Below, piece after piece: positions 44,120-51,889 of a stretch of 64,000 nucleotides of DNA. Source of the stretch: Accumulibacter sp032229525 (GTDB lineage: Bacteria > Pseudomonadota > Gammaproteobacteria > Burkholderiales > Rhodocyclaceae). Both the position numbers and the translations under genes were made by a program. The stretch covers positions 77,158-141,157 of the forward strand of contig NZ_JAVTWB010000253.1 in the NCBI RefSeq assembly GCF_032229525.1. Reading direction: 5' to 3'. Under the pieces are notes generated by a model. The model searched no databases, was not told the origin of the DNA, and saw only the letters and a program-made list of their open reading frames with translations. Numbering within the stretch: position 1 is the first letter of the stretch; each line of letters starts with the position of its first letter.

Positions 44120-44859
44120 GGCTGGACGGAGAAATTGCCCTGGTTACCGGTGCGTCTCGTGGCATCGGGCAGGCCATAGCCCTCGAACTGGCCAGCCTCG
44201 GGGCAACGGTCGTCGGAACGGCCACCAGCGCCGAGGGTGCTGCCAGTATCTCGGCTGCCCTGAGCGATGCTGGCCACAAGGGTGAGGGCGCTGTCCTGGA
44301 AGTGCGTGACGCGACGCAGGTCGACGCGTTGATCCGCCTCATCGAGACAAGCTACGGTAGCGTGTCGGTACTGGTCAACAATGCGGGCATCACTCGCGAC
44401 AACCTCTCGATGCGTCTGAAGGACGATGAGTGGGACGCAGTCGTCGACACCAATCTGAAAGCAGTCTTCCGCCTTTGCAAGGCGGTCATGCGCGGAATGA
44501 TGAAAGCTCGGCGCGGTCGAATCATCAACGTCACTTCAGTGGTCGGCCATGCGGGAAATCCGGGTCAGGCCAACTACTGTGCGGCCAAGGCCGGGGTCGC
44601 CGGGATGAGCCGGGCGCTGGCGCGCGAACTGGGTAGCCGCAACATTACCGTCAATTGCGTGGCGCCAGGCTTGATCGACACCGACATGACGAGAGCTCTG
44701 GAGGACCAGCAGAAGGAACTGCTGCTGGGCAGCATTCCACTCGGTCGTCTTGGCTCGCCGCAGGATGTCGCTTCGGCGGTCGCTTTCCTGGCTTCGGCGG
44801 GCGCCGGCTATGTCACGGGAACGACGATTCACGTCAACGGCGGCATGTTTGTCGGCTAA
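44116..44859 (+). CDS. fabG: 3-oxoacyl-ACP reductase (FabG)
   Basis: NADPH-dependent reduction of 3-oxoacyl-ACP. A 247-residue SDR protein with the TGASRGIG cofactor loop (residues 11-18), NNAG (88-91), and catalytic Ser141, Tyr154 and Lys158 in YCAAK. The C-terminus VTGTTIHVNGGMFVG is typical. It overlaps fabD by 4 bases. Confidence 0.97.
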   Translation: MRLDGEIALVTGASRGIGQAIALELASLGATVVGTATSAEGAASISAALSDAGHKGEGAVLEVRDATQVDALIRLIETSYGSVSVLVNNAGITRDNLSMRLKDDEWDAVVDTNLKAVFRLCKAVMRGMMKARRGRIINVTSVVGHAGNPGQANYCAAKAGVAGMSRALARELGSRNITVNCVAPGLIDTDMTRALEDQQKELLLGSIPLGRLGSPQDVASAVAFLASAGAGYVTGTTIHVNGGMFVG

Positions 44860-44903
44860 GCCGGCCTGGCACCAGCAAGTGTCCTGTCGGTACTGTGCGA
44901 TGA

Positions 44904-44932
44904 TTGGTAAGTTCTGGTCATTTTGCTAGAAT
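44904..44932 (+). promoter_or_regulatory. Promoter of acpP
   Basis: TTGGTA (44904-44909) and TAGAAT (44927-44932) with a 17-base spacer lie in the gap between fabG and acpP. This gives acpP its own start about 38 bases before the ATG, in keeping with the high demand for ACP. Confidence 0.6.
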
Positions 44933-44977
44933 GGCGCATTTCTGTTTTATCCATAGACTTTGGGAAGGAGCACTTTG

Positions 44978-45214
44978 ATGGAAAATATCGAGCAACGTGT
45001 GAAGAAGATCGTCGCCGAGCAACTCGGCGTCAATGAAGCGGACATCAAGAACGAATCGTCGTTTGTCGACGATCTCGGCGCTGATTCGCTGGATACGGTA
45101 GAACTGGTGATGGCTCTGGAAGAAGAGTTCGAGTGCGAAATTCCGGATGATGAAGCCGAGAAGATCACGACCGTTCAGCAGGCTATCGACTACGTGGTCG
45201 CGCACAAGAAGTAA
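44978..45214 (+). CDS. acpP: Acyl carrier protein
   Basis: 78 residues, acidic. Ser37 in GADSLDTVEL receives the 4'-phosphopantetheine arm, attached by AcpS (gene at 57933). The ATG with AAGGAG at 44965-44970 is used; an in-frame GTG or similar at 44960 would add six residues. It carries the growing acyl chain for FabH, FabG, FabF and FabI. Confidence 0.99.
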   Translation: MENIEQRVKKIVAEQLGVNEADIKNESSFVDDLGADSLDTVELVMALEEEFECEIPDDEAEKITTVQQAIDYVVAHKK

Positions 45215-45330
45215 TTCGCTGATCCGGTATCCCTGCGGTCGGACGCTCAGGGAGCGCGCATGTCCGTCAGGGAGAGTGACCGTGAAAAGCTATCTCTCGC
45301 TTCCCGAATCTTCTATCCTCGGAGCACAAG

Positions 45331-46569
45331 TTGGCACGTCGTAGAGTCGTTGTAACTGGTCTCGGTATTATTTCCCCGGTGGGTAATTCCGTTGACGAAG
45401 CCTGGCAGAATGTCCTTGCCGGGCGCTCCGGGATCGACCGGATTACCCGTTTCGATGTTTCCACCTTCCCCGTGAAGATCGCTGGCGAGGTGAGGGGTTT
45501 CGATCTTGGCCGCTACCTTTCGGCGAAGGAGGCGCGCCGACTGGATGTTTTCGTCCATTACGGTCTTGCTGCAGGCATCGAGGCGATCCGCGACGCTGGC
45601 CTCGAGGCACACCCGGTGGACGCGGAGCGAGTGGGAGTTTCGATTGGTTCGGGGATCGGCGGTTTGCCGATGATTGAAAGCAGTTGTGACGAATTTGCCG
45701 CGGGTGGCGTGCGCAAGGTTTCGCCTTTCTTCGTTCCCAGTTCGATCATCAACATGATCTCGGGCAATCTGTCGATCATGTACGGTTACAAGGGCCCCAA
45801 TATGTCCTTGGTGAGTGCCTGCTCGACCGGCACCCACAGCATTGGTGATGCCGGGCGTTTGATCGAATACGGGGATGCGGATGTGATGATTGCTGGAGGA
45901 GCGGAGGGCTGCATCTCGAATCTTGGGCTGGGCGGCTTCTGCGCTCCGCGTGCCTTGTCGACGCGCAACGATGATCCGCAGACAGCGAGCCGACCCTGGG
46001 ACCGTGATCGCGACGGGTTTGTCCTCAGTGAGGGTGCTGGCGTCGTGGTACTCGAAGAATACGAGCATGCCAAGGCACGTGGTGCGCGGATCTACTGCGA
46101 GCTGGTGGGCTTTGGCATGAGTGCCGATGCCCATCACATTACCGCGCCGTGCGAGGACGGTGATGGTGCTTCCCGTTGCATGGCTAACGCCCTGCGCAAT
46201 GCGGGACTGAACCCCGAAGACGTCCAGTACGTCAATGCGCACGGCACATCGACTCCCTTGGGCGACAAGGCCGAGACCGTCGCCATTAAGCGCGCTTTCG
46301 GCGATCACGCCAAAAAGCTGGTGGTCAATTCGACCAAGTCGATGACCGGTCACCTGCTGGGCGCTGCCGGTGGCGTCGAGGCATTGTTCACGGCGCTGGC
46401 AATCTATCATCAGGTGTCGCCGCCCACCATCAATATCGTCAATCAGGACGAGTCCTGCGATCTCGACTACTGCGCCAACGAGGCGCGCCCACTCAAGATC
46501 GATGTCGGGATTTCCAACTCCTTCGGCTTCGGCGGTACCAACGCCACGGTTGCCTTCAAGCGCATGTAG
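45331..46569 (+). CDS. fabF: 3-oxoacyl-ACP synthase II (FabF)
   Basis: Elongating condensing enzyme. 412 residues, triad Cys164 in VSACSTGTHS, His in VNAHGTSTPLGD and His in TKSMTGHLLGAAGG. The start codon is TTG at 45331 with GGAG 6 bases upstream; the sequence MARRRVVVTGLGIISPVGN is what the family begins with. It lies 116 bases after acpP. Confidence 0.97.
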   Translation: MARRRVVVTGLGIISPVGNSVDEAWQNVLAGRSGIDRITRFDVSTFPVKIAGEVRGFDLGRYLSAKEARRLDVFVHYGLAAGIEAIRDAGLEAHPVDAERVGVSIGSGIGGLPMIESSCDEFAAGGVRKVSPFFVPSSIINMISGNLSIMYGYKGPNMSLVSACSTGTHSIGDAGRLIEYGDADVMIAGGAEGCISNLGLGGFCAPRALSTRNDDPQTASRPWDRDRDGFVLSEGAGVVVLEEYEHAKARGARIYCELVGFGMSADAHHITAPCEDGDGASRCMANALRNAGLNPEDVQYVNAHGTSTPLGDKAETVAIKRAFGDHAKKLVVNSTKSMTGHLLGAAGGVEALFTALAIYHQVSPPTINIVNQDESCDLDYCANEARPLKIDVGISNSFGFGGTNATVAFKRM

Positions 46570-46589
46570 CGTCGCAGTTCCGACCTGGA

Positions 46590-47024
46590 TTGCAATTCCC
46601 GATCCACATCGAGCTGCGCCGCTCGCGTCTCCTGTCAGCTCTGACGGTCTTGCTGCATGTTGTCGCTGCGGCGTCGCTGCTGTTTCTCCCCTGGCCCTCC
46701 GCGCCGCGCTACCTGCTGCTGGTGGTCGTTGCGCTGTCGGCAGGGTTCGCGCTGCGGAGGTCGCCCTTCGTCGGCCTGCGCCTGCTGGACAACGGCGCCC
46801 TGGCTTGTCGGCTGGCCAGTGGCGAGCACCTCGCCGTAGCGGTGCAGCCAGACAGCGTCGTATTCAGCCCCTTGATCGTCTTGCGCGTGCGGGATGGCGA
46901 CACCGGTCGACGCTACAGTCTTGCACTACTACCCGACAGTATGCCGGCCGAGCAATTTCGTTTACTCCGCCTGTGGTTGCGTTGGCGGACAGATCCTAGC
47001 GATCGGGTCGAAGGCGGCGTTTGA
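46590..47024 (+). CDS. YgfX-like membrane protein (CptA family)
   Basis: 144 residues. A basic start is followed by two close membrane helices (about residues 14-34 and 38-56, LLSALTVLLHVVAAASLLFL and YLLLVVVALSAGFAL). A soluble beta-rich tail with LRLLDNGALACRL and RRYSLALLPDSMPAEQFRLLRLWLRW ends the protein. This matches the YgfX/CptA family, once described as the toxin of a toxin-antitoxin pair with SdhE. No SdhE gene is adjacent. It starts with TTG, 20 bases after fabF, and its end overlaps the nadB end on the other strand by 29 bases. Confidence 0.75.
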   Translation: MQFPIHIELRRSRLLSALTVLLHVVAAASLLFLPWPSAPRYLLLVVVALSAGFALRRSPFVGLRLLDNGALACRLASGEHLAVAVQPDSVVFSPLIVLRVRDGDTGRRYSLALLPDSMPAEQFRLLRLWLRWRTDPSDRVEGGV

Positions 47025-48579
47025 GCGTCGTGTTCCGGGCGTGGGTCAGGGTTTCCGGGTAATTTCGGCTGGAGTGCAAGCCGCGGCTTTCGTGGCGCCG
47101 TAACGCGCAGCGGATGATCAAGTCGGCGGTCACGACGAGGTTGCGCAGTTCGATCAGATCGTGGCTGACCCGGAAGAGCGAGTAAAAATCATCGATTTCA
47201 CGCATCAGCAGGCGGATCCGGTTCTGCGCGCGCTGCAGGCGTTTGGTGGTGCGGACGATTCCGACGTAGTCCCACATGAAGCGGCGCAACTCATACCAGT
47301 TGTGGGCGATGACGATCTCCTCATCGGGATCGCTGACGCGACTGGCATCCCATGGTGGTAGCTCGGGCAGCTCGCCTTCAGGCTGTTCAAGAATGTCCGT
47401 GGCCGCCGCTTCCGCGAAAACCAGACATTCGAGCAGTGAGTTGCTGGCCAGGCGATTGGCGCCGTGCAGGCCGGTACAGGACGCTTCGCCGGCGACGTAG
47501 AGCCCCGCGATGTTGGTGCGCGCGCGCAGGTCGGTGACGACACCGCCACAGGTATAGTGCGCGGCGGGAACCACCGGGATCGGTTGGCGGGTGATGTCGA
47601 TACCGAGTTCCAGGCACCGCGCCTGAATGTTCGGAAAATGCTCAGCGAGAAAGGCGGCCGGTTTGTGTGAGATGTCGAGATAGACGCAGTCCAGTCCGCT
47701 TTTCTTCATTTCGAAATCGATGGCCCTGGCCACCACGTCGCGGGGCGCGAGTTCCGCGCGTCGGTCGTGCGCGGGCATGAATCGCGTGCCGTCCGGCAGA
47801 AGGAGTCGTCCTCCCTCACCGCGGACCGCTTCGGAGATCAGGAAAGACTTGGCCTGCGGATGGTAAAGGCAGGTCGGATGAAACTGGATGAACTCCATGT
47901 TCGCTACCCGGCAGCCGGCACGCCAGGCCATCGCGATGCCGTCGCCGGTCGAGGTGTCGGGATTGGTCGTGTACAGATAGACCTTGCCGGCGCCGCCGGT
48001 GGCGATCACGGTGTGCCGGGCGCCCAGAGTCAGCACTTCGCCGCTGACGGTATCCAGCACGTAGGCGCCGTGGCAACGCCCGTCGGTCAGTCCCAGCTTG
48101 TCGCCGGTGATCAGGTCGACGGCGATGTGGTGTTCGAGACTGAGGATGTTCGGATGTTGGCGAACCTTGTGCGTCAGCGTGGTCTGTACGGCCAGTCCGG
48201 TGGCATCGGCGACGTGGATGACGCGACGGGCGCTGTGACCGCCCTCCTGGGCCAGGTGGTAGCCAGCTTCATCACGCGTAAAAGGGACGCCCTGCGCGAT
48301 CAGCCAGTCGACCGCTCGCCGACCGTTTTCGATTACGAAGCGGGTGGCCCGTGGGTCGTTCAGGTGGGCGCCAGCGCTGATCGTGTCACGGATGTGGGCT
48401 TCGATCGAGTCGTGATTGTCGAGTACCGCGGCAATCCCGCCCTGAGCCCAGCTGGAGGCGCTATCTTCCAGCGCGCGCTTGCTGATTAGCGCCACCTTGC
48501 GTGTCTGCGCCAGGCGTAGCGCGGCCGCCTGTCCGGCCAGGCCGCTGCCGATGATGAGAACGTCGAAGCGAAGCGTCAC
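46996..48579 (-). CDS. nadB: L-aspartate oxidase (NadB)
   Basis: FAD enzyme that converts L-aspartate to iminoaspartate, the first step of NAD synthesis with NadA. 527 residues from the GTG at 48579. FAD-binding motif RFDVLIIGSGLAGQAAAL, SSWAQGGIAAVL, the EGGHSARRVIH active-site segment and AGEASCTGLHGANRLASNSLLE are all present. A TTG at 48609 would add 10 residues (QPPSGRPSIV); neither start has a clear ribosome site, and homologues start near xxRFDVLI. The reading direction is opposite to its neighbours. Confidence 0.95.
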   Translation of the reverse strand: MTLRFDVLIIGSGLAGQAAALRLAQTRKVALISKRALEDSASSWAQGGIAAVLDNHDSIEAHIRDTISAGAHLNDPRATRFVIENGRRAVDWLIAQGVPFTRDEAGYHLAQEGGHSARRVIHVADATGLAVQTTLTHKVRQHPNILSLEHHIAVDLITGDKLGLTDGRCHGAYVLDTVSGEVLTLGARHTVIATGGAGKVYLYTTNPDTSTGDGIAMAWRAGCRVANMEFIQFHPTCLYHPQAKSFLISEAVRGEGGRLLLPDGTRFMPAHDRRAELAPRDVVARAIDFEMKKSGLDCVYLDISHKPAAFLAEHFPNIQARCLELGIDITRQPIPVVPAAHYTCGGVVTDLRARTNIAGLYVAGEASCTGLHGANRLASNSLLECLVFAEAAATDILEQPEGELPELPPWDASRVSDPDEEIVIAHNWYELRRFMWDYVGIVRTTKRLQRAQNRIRLLMREIDDFYSLFRVSHDLIELRNLVVTADLIIRCALRRHESRGLHSSRNYPETLTHARNTTLKRRLRPDR

Positions 48580-48774
48580 GATCGATGGCCGGCCAGAAGG
48601 GGGCTGCAACTATAGCACGCGCACGGCGGCGCAATGACGCCGTGCACAGCGGAACCATTCCCCGCCAGATACCGTCACAGCCGATGCTCACGCACTGTTA
48701 CGATGACAAGTGAACGCTTGCGCTATACTTTCGCGCAAAACACGATACCGTCTTCGACAGGATAAGCAGAGAGC

Positions 48775-49374
48775 ATGAGTGAACGCGAAATTGACCAAGT
48801 ATTGGTCGAGCGCGCACAGGCCGGCGACAAGCACGCTTTCGAGATGCTGGTCGAGAAATACCAGCGCAAGCTGACGCGCTTGTTGTCGCGTTTCGTCCGC
48901 GACCCGGCAGAGGTCGATGACGTCGCGCAGGAGGCGTTCATAAAGGCGTATCGGGCCTTGCCGGCGTTTCGTGGCGATAGTGCGTTCTATACCTGGCTCT
49001 ATCGAATTGGCATCAATACCGCCAAGAACTATCTCGTTGCCCAGGGGCGCCGCCCACCGACATCGACCGACTTTGACTCTCACGATGCCGAGAATTTCGA
49101 GGATGCCGGCCTGTTGCGCGACATCAATACGCCAGAGAGCCTGCTGCAGTCCAAGCAGGTCGCCGAAACGATCAATGCGGCGATGGCAAGCCTGCCGGAG
49201 GAGTTGCGTAACGCGATAGTCCTGCGCGAGATCGACGGCCTGAGCTATGAGGAAATCGCCGAAGCGATGACTTGTCCGATCGGCACGGTACGTTCGCGGA
49301 TTTTCCGTGCTCGCGAGGCCGTGGCCGAGAAGTTGAGGCCGCTGCTCGATACCTCTGCTGATCGCCGGTGGTAG
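48775..49374 (+). CDS. rpoE: RNA polymerase sigma-E factor (RpoE/AlgU)
   Basis: ECF sigma factor for envelope stress. 199 residues. Region 2 runs from FEMLVEKYQRKLTRLLSRFV through DVAQEAFIKAYRALPAFRG to FYTWLYRIGINTAKN. Region 4 is LPEELRNAIVLREIDGLSYEEIAEAMTCPIGTVRSRIFRARE. A TATACT box at 48724-48729 may be its -10, but the spacing to ATGACA is only 15 bases. In relatives the operon is rpoE-rseA-rseB-rseC-degP; here rseA and rseB are missing, see the next entry. Confidence 0.97.
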   Translation: MSEREIDQVLVERAQAGDKHAFEMLVEKYQRKLTRLLSRFVRDPAEVDDVAQEAFIKAYRALPAFRGDSAFYTWLYRIGINTAKNYLVAQGRRPPTSTDFDSHDAENFEDAGLLRDINTPESLLQSKQVAETINAAMASLPEELRNAIVLREIDGLSYEEIAEAMTCPIGTVRSRIFRAREAVAEKLRPLLDTSADRRW

Positions 49375-49376
49375 CC

Positions 49377-49499
49377 ATGAGTGAACAGAGGTCGGCATTG
49401 TGGGATGACGGAACGGCCGAAACTGGCCTTCAAGGTGTCCATTTTGCCCGCAGCCAGACAGGGCGCGACGGCGATCACCGCCGATGTACGGCGGTGTAG
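49377..49499 (+). pseudogene. Probable remnant of the anti-sigma gene rseA
   Basis: A 40-codon frame starting 2 bases after the rpoE stop, where rseA normally begins. It reads MSEQRSALWDDGTAETGLQG and then VHFARSQTGRDGDHRRCTAV. The first 14 residues resemble the RseA start pattern (M-x-E-x-x-S-A-L-x-D-G-E), but the following residues do not, and there is no membrane helix or periplasmic domain. A full RseA needs about 150-200 residues, and RseB about 320 more; only 226 bases separate rpoE from rseC. The resemblance is short, so this could be chance, but the position is telling. Confidence 0.45.
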
Positions 49500-49600
49500 G
49501 GTATCAGAACCGTCGCCAGATCCGGCAGGCCAGGCCTGCCGATAGCCCGGCCGCAGCGGCAGGCAATTGCTGACCAGGGATGTGACCCGGAGGTGATCAA

Positions 49601-50020
49601 ATGATGACCAGTGCGTGGGGGACAATCGCTGCTGTCGATGGCGAGGAGGCTTTGGTACGCATGGACGATAGCGGCTGCGGTCGTTGCCGGGAGCCGGGGG
49701 GCTGTGGCGGCAACAATATCGCCAAGCTGTTGTGCGGCACGCCGCGCACCTTGCGGGCGCCGAACCCCGACCGCCACGTCGTTGGCGCACGTGTGCGCGT
49801 GGGCGTTGTCGCGGGTTCGCTTCGCCGCAGTGCATACCATGCCTATGCGTTTCCCTTGCTGGCCTTGTTGGTCGGTGCCTTGGCCGGGTCGGCGTTCGGC
49901 GGCGAAGCCGGTGCGATCGGTGGGGCGATTGCCGGTTTGCTGGTCGGTTGGCTGGGCTTGCGGCGTGCCCAGTCGCACAATGCACGTGACCCGCGCTTTC
50001 AGCCGTCGATCCTGCCTTGA
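49601..50020 (+). CDS. rseC: RseC/MucC-like membrane protein
   Basis: 139 residues. The N-terminal soluble part contains the cysteine cluster CGRCREPGGC (Cys26, Cys29, Cys35) typical of RseC. Two membrane helices follow (about 81-99 and 102-121, YAFPLLALLVGALAGSAFGG and AIGGAIAGLLVGWLGL). RseC proteins modulate sigma-E mildly, and relatives take part in electron transfer to SoxR. The ribosome site GGAGGTGATC (49589-49598) matches the 16S tail over 10 bases. It sits between rpoE and the DegP-type protease. Confidence 0.88.
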   Translation: MMTSAWGTIAAVDGEEALVRMDDSGCGRCREPGGCGGNNIAKLLCGTPRTLRAPNPDRHVVGARVRVGVVAGSLRRSAYHAYAFPLLALLVGALAGSAFGGEAGAIGGAIAGLLVGWLGLRRAQSHNARDPRFQPSILP

Positions 50021-50092
50021 TTTTTCTCCCGGCCGTCCTCAAGTCTTGGTTGTGGTCCGATCTTCGGTGACACTCAGGAGGTATGTAGTGCC

Positions 50093-51541
50093 ATGAAACA
50101 GTTTCTTGCGGCTTTTGTTCTTTCCGTTTTCTCTCTCGCAGCGCCCGCTCAGAATCGAGGATTGCCCGATTTCACCGAGCTGGTGGAAAAGCAGGGGCCG
50201 GCGGTCGTGAATATCAGTACCATGCAGTCTGCTCGTGGCAGTGGAAGCGGTCGGGGTGCACAGCCCTTTCCGTTCGATGAAAATGATCCGATGTACGAGT
50301 TTTTTCGTCGTTTCATTCCTCGCCAGCCGGGAATGCCTGGACTCCCAGGGCCGCCGCGTGAATTCGAGAGCAAGTCCCTTGGCTCCGGGTTTGTCGTCAG
50401 TGCCGATGGCTACATCCTGACCAATGCCCATGTCGTCGATGCTGCCGACGAGATTCTCGTTCGCCTGACTGATAAGCGAGAACTGAAGGCCAGGGTCATC
50501 GGTGCCGACAAGCGCACCGATGTGGCACTGATCAAGATTGAAGCGACGGGCTTGCCGACCGTTCGTTTTGGTGACCCGAACGTACTCAAGGTCGGCGAAT
50601 GGGTAGTCGCGATTGGTTCGCCGTTTGGTTTTGACAACAGTGTCACGGCGGGCATTGTCAGCGCCAAGGGGCGCTCGCTGCCGCAGGAGAACTATGTCCC
50701 CTTCATTCAGACCGATGTGGCGGTCAATCCGGGTAATTCGGGCGGGCCGCTGTTCAACCTGAAGGGCGAGGTAGTCGGTATCAACTCGCAAATTTACAGC
50801 CGCTCGGGTGGTTTCATGGGAATCTCGTTTGCCATTCCGATCGACGTGGCGATGGAAGTTCAGGCGCAGTTGCGCGCAACGGGCAAGGTGAGCCGTGGTC
50901 GAATCGGTGTGGTCATTCAGGACGTGACCAAGGAGCTGGCTGAGTCGTTTGGCTTGAGTCAGGCTCTTGGTGCCGCGGTGAATGCGGTAGAGAAAGGTGG
51001 CCCGGCCGAGAAGGCCGGAGTCGAAGCCGGAGACGTGATCCTGAAGTTCGACGGCAAGACCGTCAGCGGTTCCGGTGATCTGCCACGCATCGTCGGTGCT
51101 ACCAGGCCGGGAAGCAGGGTGGCGATACAACTCTGGCGGCGCGGAGCGAGCAAGGAAGTGACGGTGGTGGTCGGTGAAATCCCGGAGGAAAGGACGACCG
51201 CGCGCGGCAGCAGGAGCAGCAAGCCGGCCGAGCGCGCTGCCAATCGACTCGGTCTGGTGGTTTCCGAGCTTACTGTCGAGCAAAAGCGTGAACTCGACGT
51301 CAATGGCGGTTTGCTCATCGAGGATGTTCGCAGCAACGCCGCGCGAGCTGATCTGCGGCCCGGCGATGTCATCCTGGCGATCATTGCGCGTGGTGAGAGT
51401 ACCGAGATCAAGAGTGTTGAACAGTTCAATCGTTTGCTCGGACGCTTCGACAAGTCCGCCAACGTGACCCTGCTGGTGCGCCGTGGCGATCTGCAGACCT
51501 TTGTCACCATCAAGGGTCTGCCTGACGGACGCGCTGAGTGA
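50093..51541 (+). CDS. mucD: Periplasmic serine protease/chaperone DegP/MucD
   Basis: Trypsin-like HtrA protease for misfolded envelope proteins. 482 residues: a signal peptide (KQFLAAFVLSVFSLAAPAQ), protease domain with His113 in TNAHVVD, Asp143 in KRTDVALIKI and Ser216 in GNSGGP, then two PDZ domains (about 280-365 and 385-475). A Pro/Gly-rich loop near residues 76-92 corresponds to the LA loop. Member of the sigma-E operon, as mucD is in Pseudomonas. Gene name chosen by context; degP would serve equally. Confidence 0.95.
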   Translation: MKQFLAAFVLSVFSLAAPAQNRGLPDFTELVEKQGPAVVNISTMQSARGSGSGRGAQPFPFDENDPMYEFFRRFIPRQPGMPGLPGPPREFESKSLGSGFVVSADGYILTNAHVVDAADEILVRLTDKRELKARVIGADKRTDVALIKIEATGLPTVRFGDPNVLKVGEWVVAIGSPFGFDNSVTAGIVSAKGRSLPQENYVPFIQTDVAVNPGNSGGPLFNLKGEVVGINSQIYSRSGGFMGISFAIPIDVAMEVQAQLRATGKVSRGRIGVVIQDVTKELAESFGLSQALGAAVNAVEKGGPAEKAGVEAGDVILKFDGKTVSGSGDLPRIVGATRPGSRVAIQLWRRGASKEVTVVVGEIPEERTTARGSRSSKPAERAANRLGLVVSELTVEQKRELDVNGGLLIEDVRSNAARADLRPGDVILAIIARGESTEIKSVEQFNRLLGRFDKSANVTLLVRRGDLQTFVTIKGLPDGRAE

Positions 51542-51554
51542 TTCGGGCGACCGG

Positions 51555-51797
51555 ATGACGACGCTGACGCTGCTTTCGCGTCGTTATTGTCACCTCTGCC
51601 AGGACATGGAAGTGGCGCTCGGACGATTGGCGTCCGAGCTCTCCTTCAAGCTCGAGGTGCTCGATGTCGACGCCGATGCAACGCTCGAGGAGCGCTACGA
51701 CGAACTGGTGCCGGTGCTCCTGCATCGCGGCCAGGAACTGTGTCACTACTTCCTCGATGATGCCAAAGTCCGTGATTATTTGAGCGAAATCCGCTAA
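51555..51797 (+). CDS. Glutaredoxin-family (DUF836) small redox protein
   Basis: 80 residues with a glutaredoxin-like fold: TLTLLSRRYCHLCQDMEVAL carries a CxxC (Cys12, Cys15), followed by LEVLDVDADATLEERYDELVPVLL with the conserved cis-Pro region (VPVLL). The partner is unknown. It starts 13 bases after the mucD stop and ends 26 bases before a terminator, so it is the last gene of the rpoE operon. Confidence 0.85.
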   Translation: MTTLTLLSRRYCHLCQDMEVALGRLASELSFKLEVLDVDADATLEERYDELVPVLLHRGQELCHYFLDDAKVRDYLSEIR

Positions 51798-51823
51798 AAT
51801 CCGCGCCTTCATGCAGTTCGGCC

Positions 51824-51850
51824 AAGGGTGCCCACCGGCACCTTTTTTTT
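51824..51850 (+). terminator. Rho-independent terminator between the rpoE operon and lepA
   Basis: Stem GGTGCC/GGCACC (51827-51832 and 51837-51842) with loop CACC, extended by a G-T and two A-T pairs, is followed by eight T residues (51843-51850). A TAAAAT box at 51795-51800 lies ahead of it; if that is a promoter for lepA, the hairpin would act as an attenuator. Confidence 0.85.
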
Positions 51851-51889
51851 CAGGGATGGCGCGGTCGAGACGGCGCCGACACGATGTTC

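Noticed and set aside
48697..48735. Sigma-E autoregulatory promoter before rpoE
   Set aside because: TGAACG recalls the -35 GGAACTT, but no TCTGA-like -10 follows at the proper distance.
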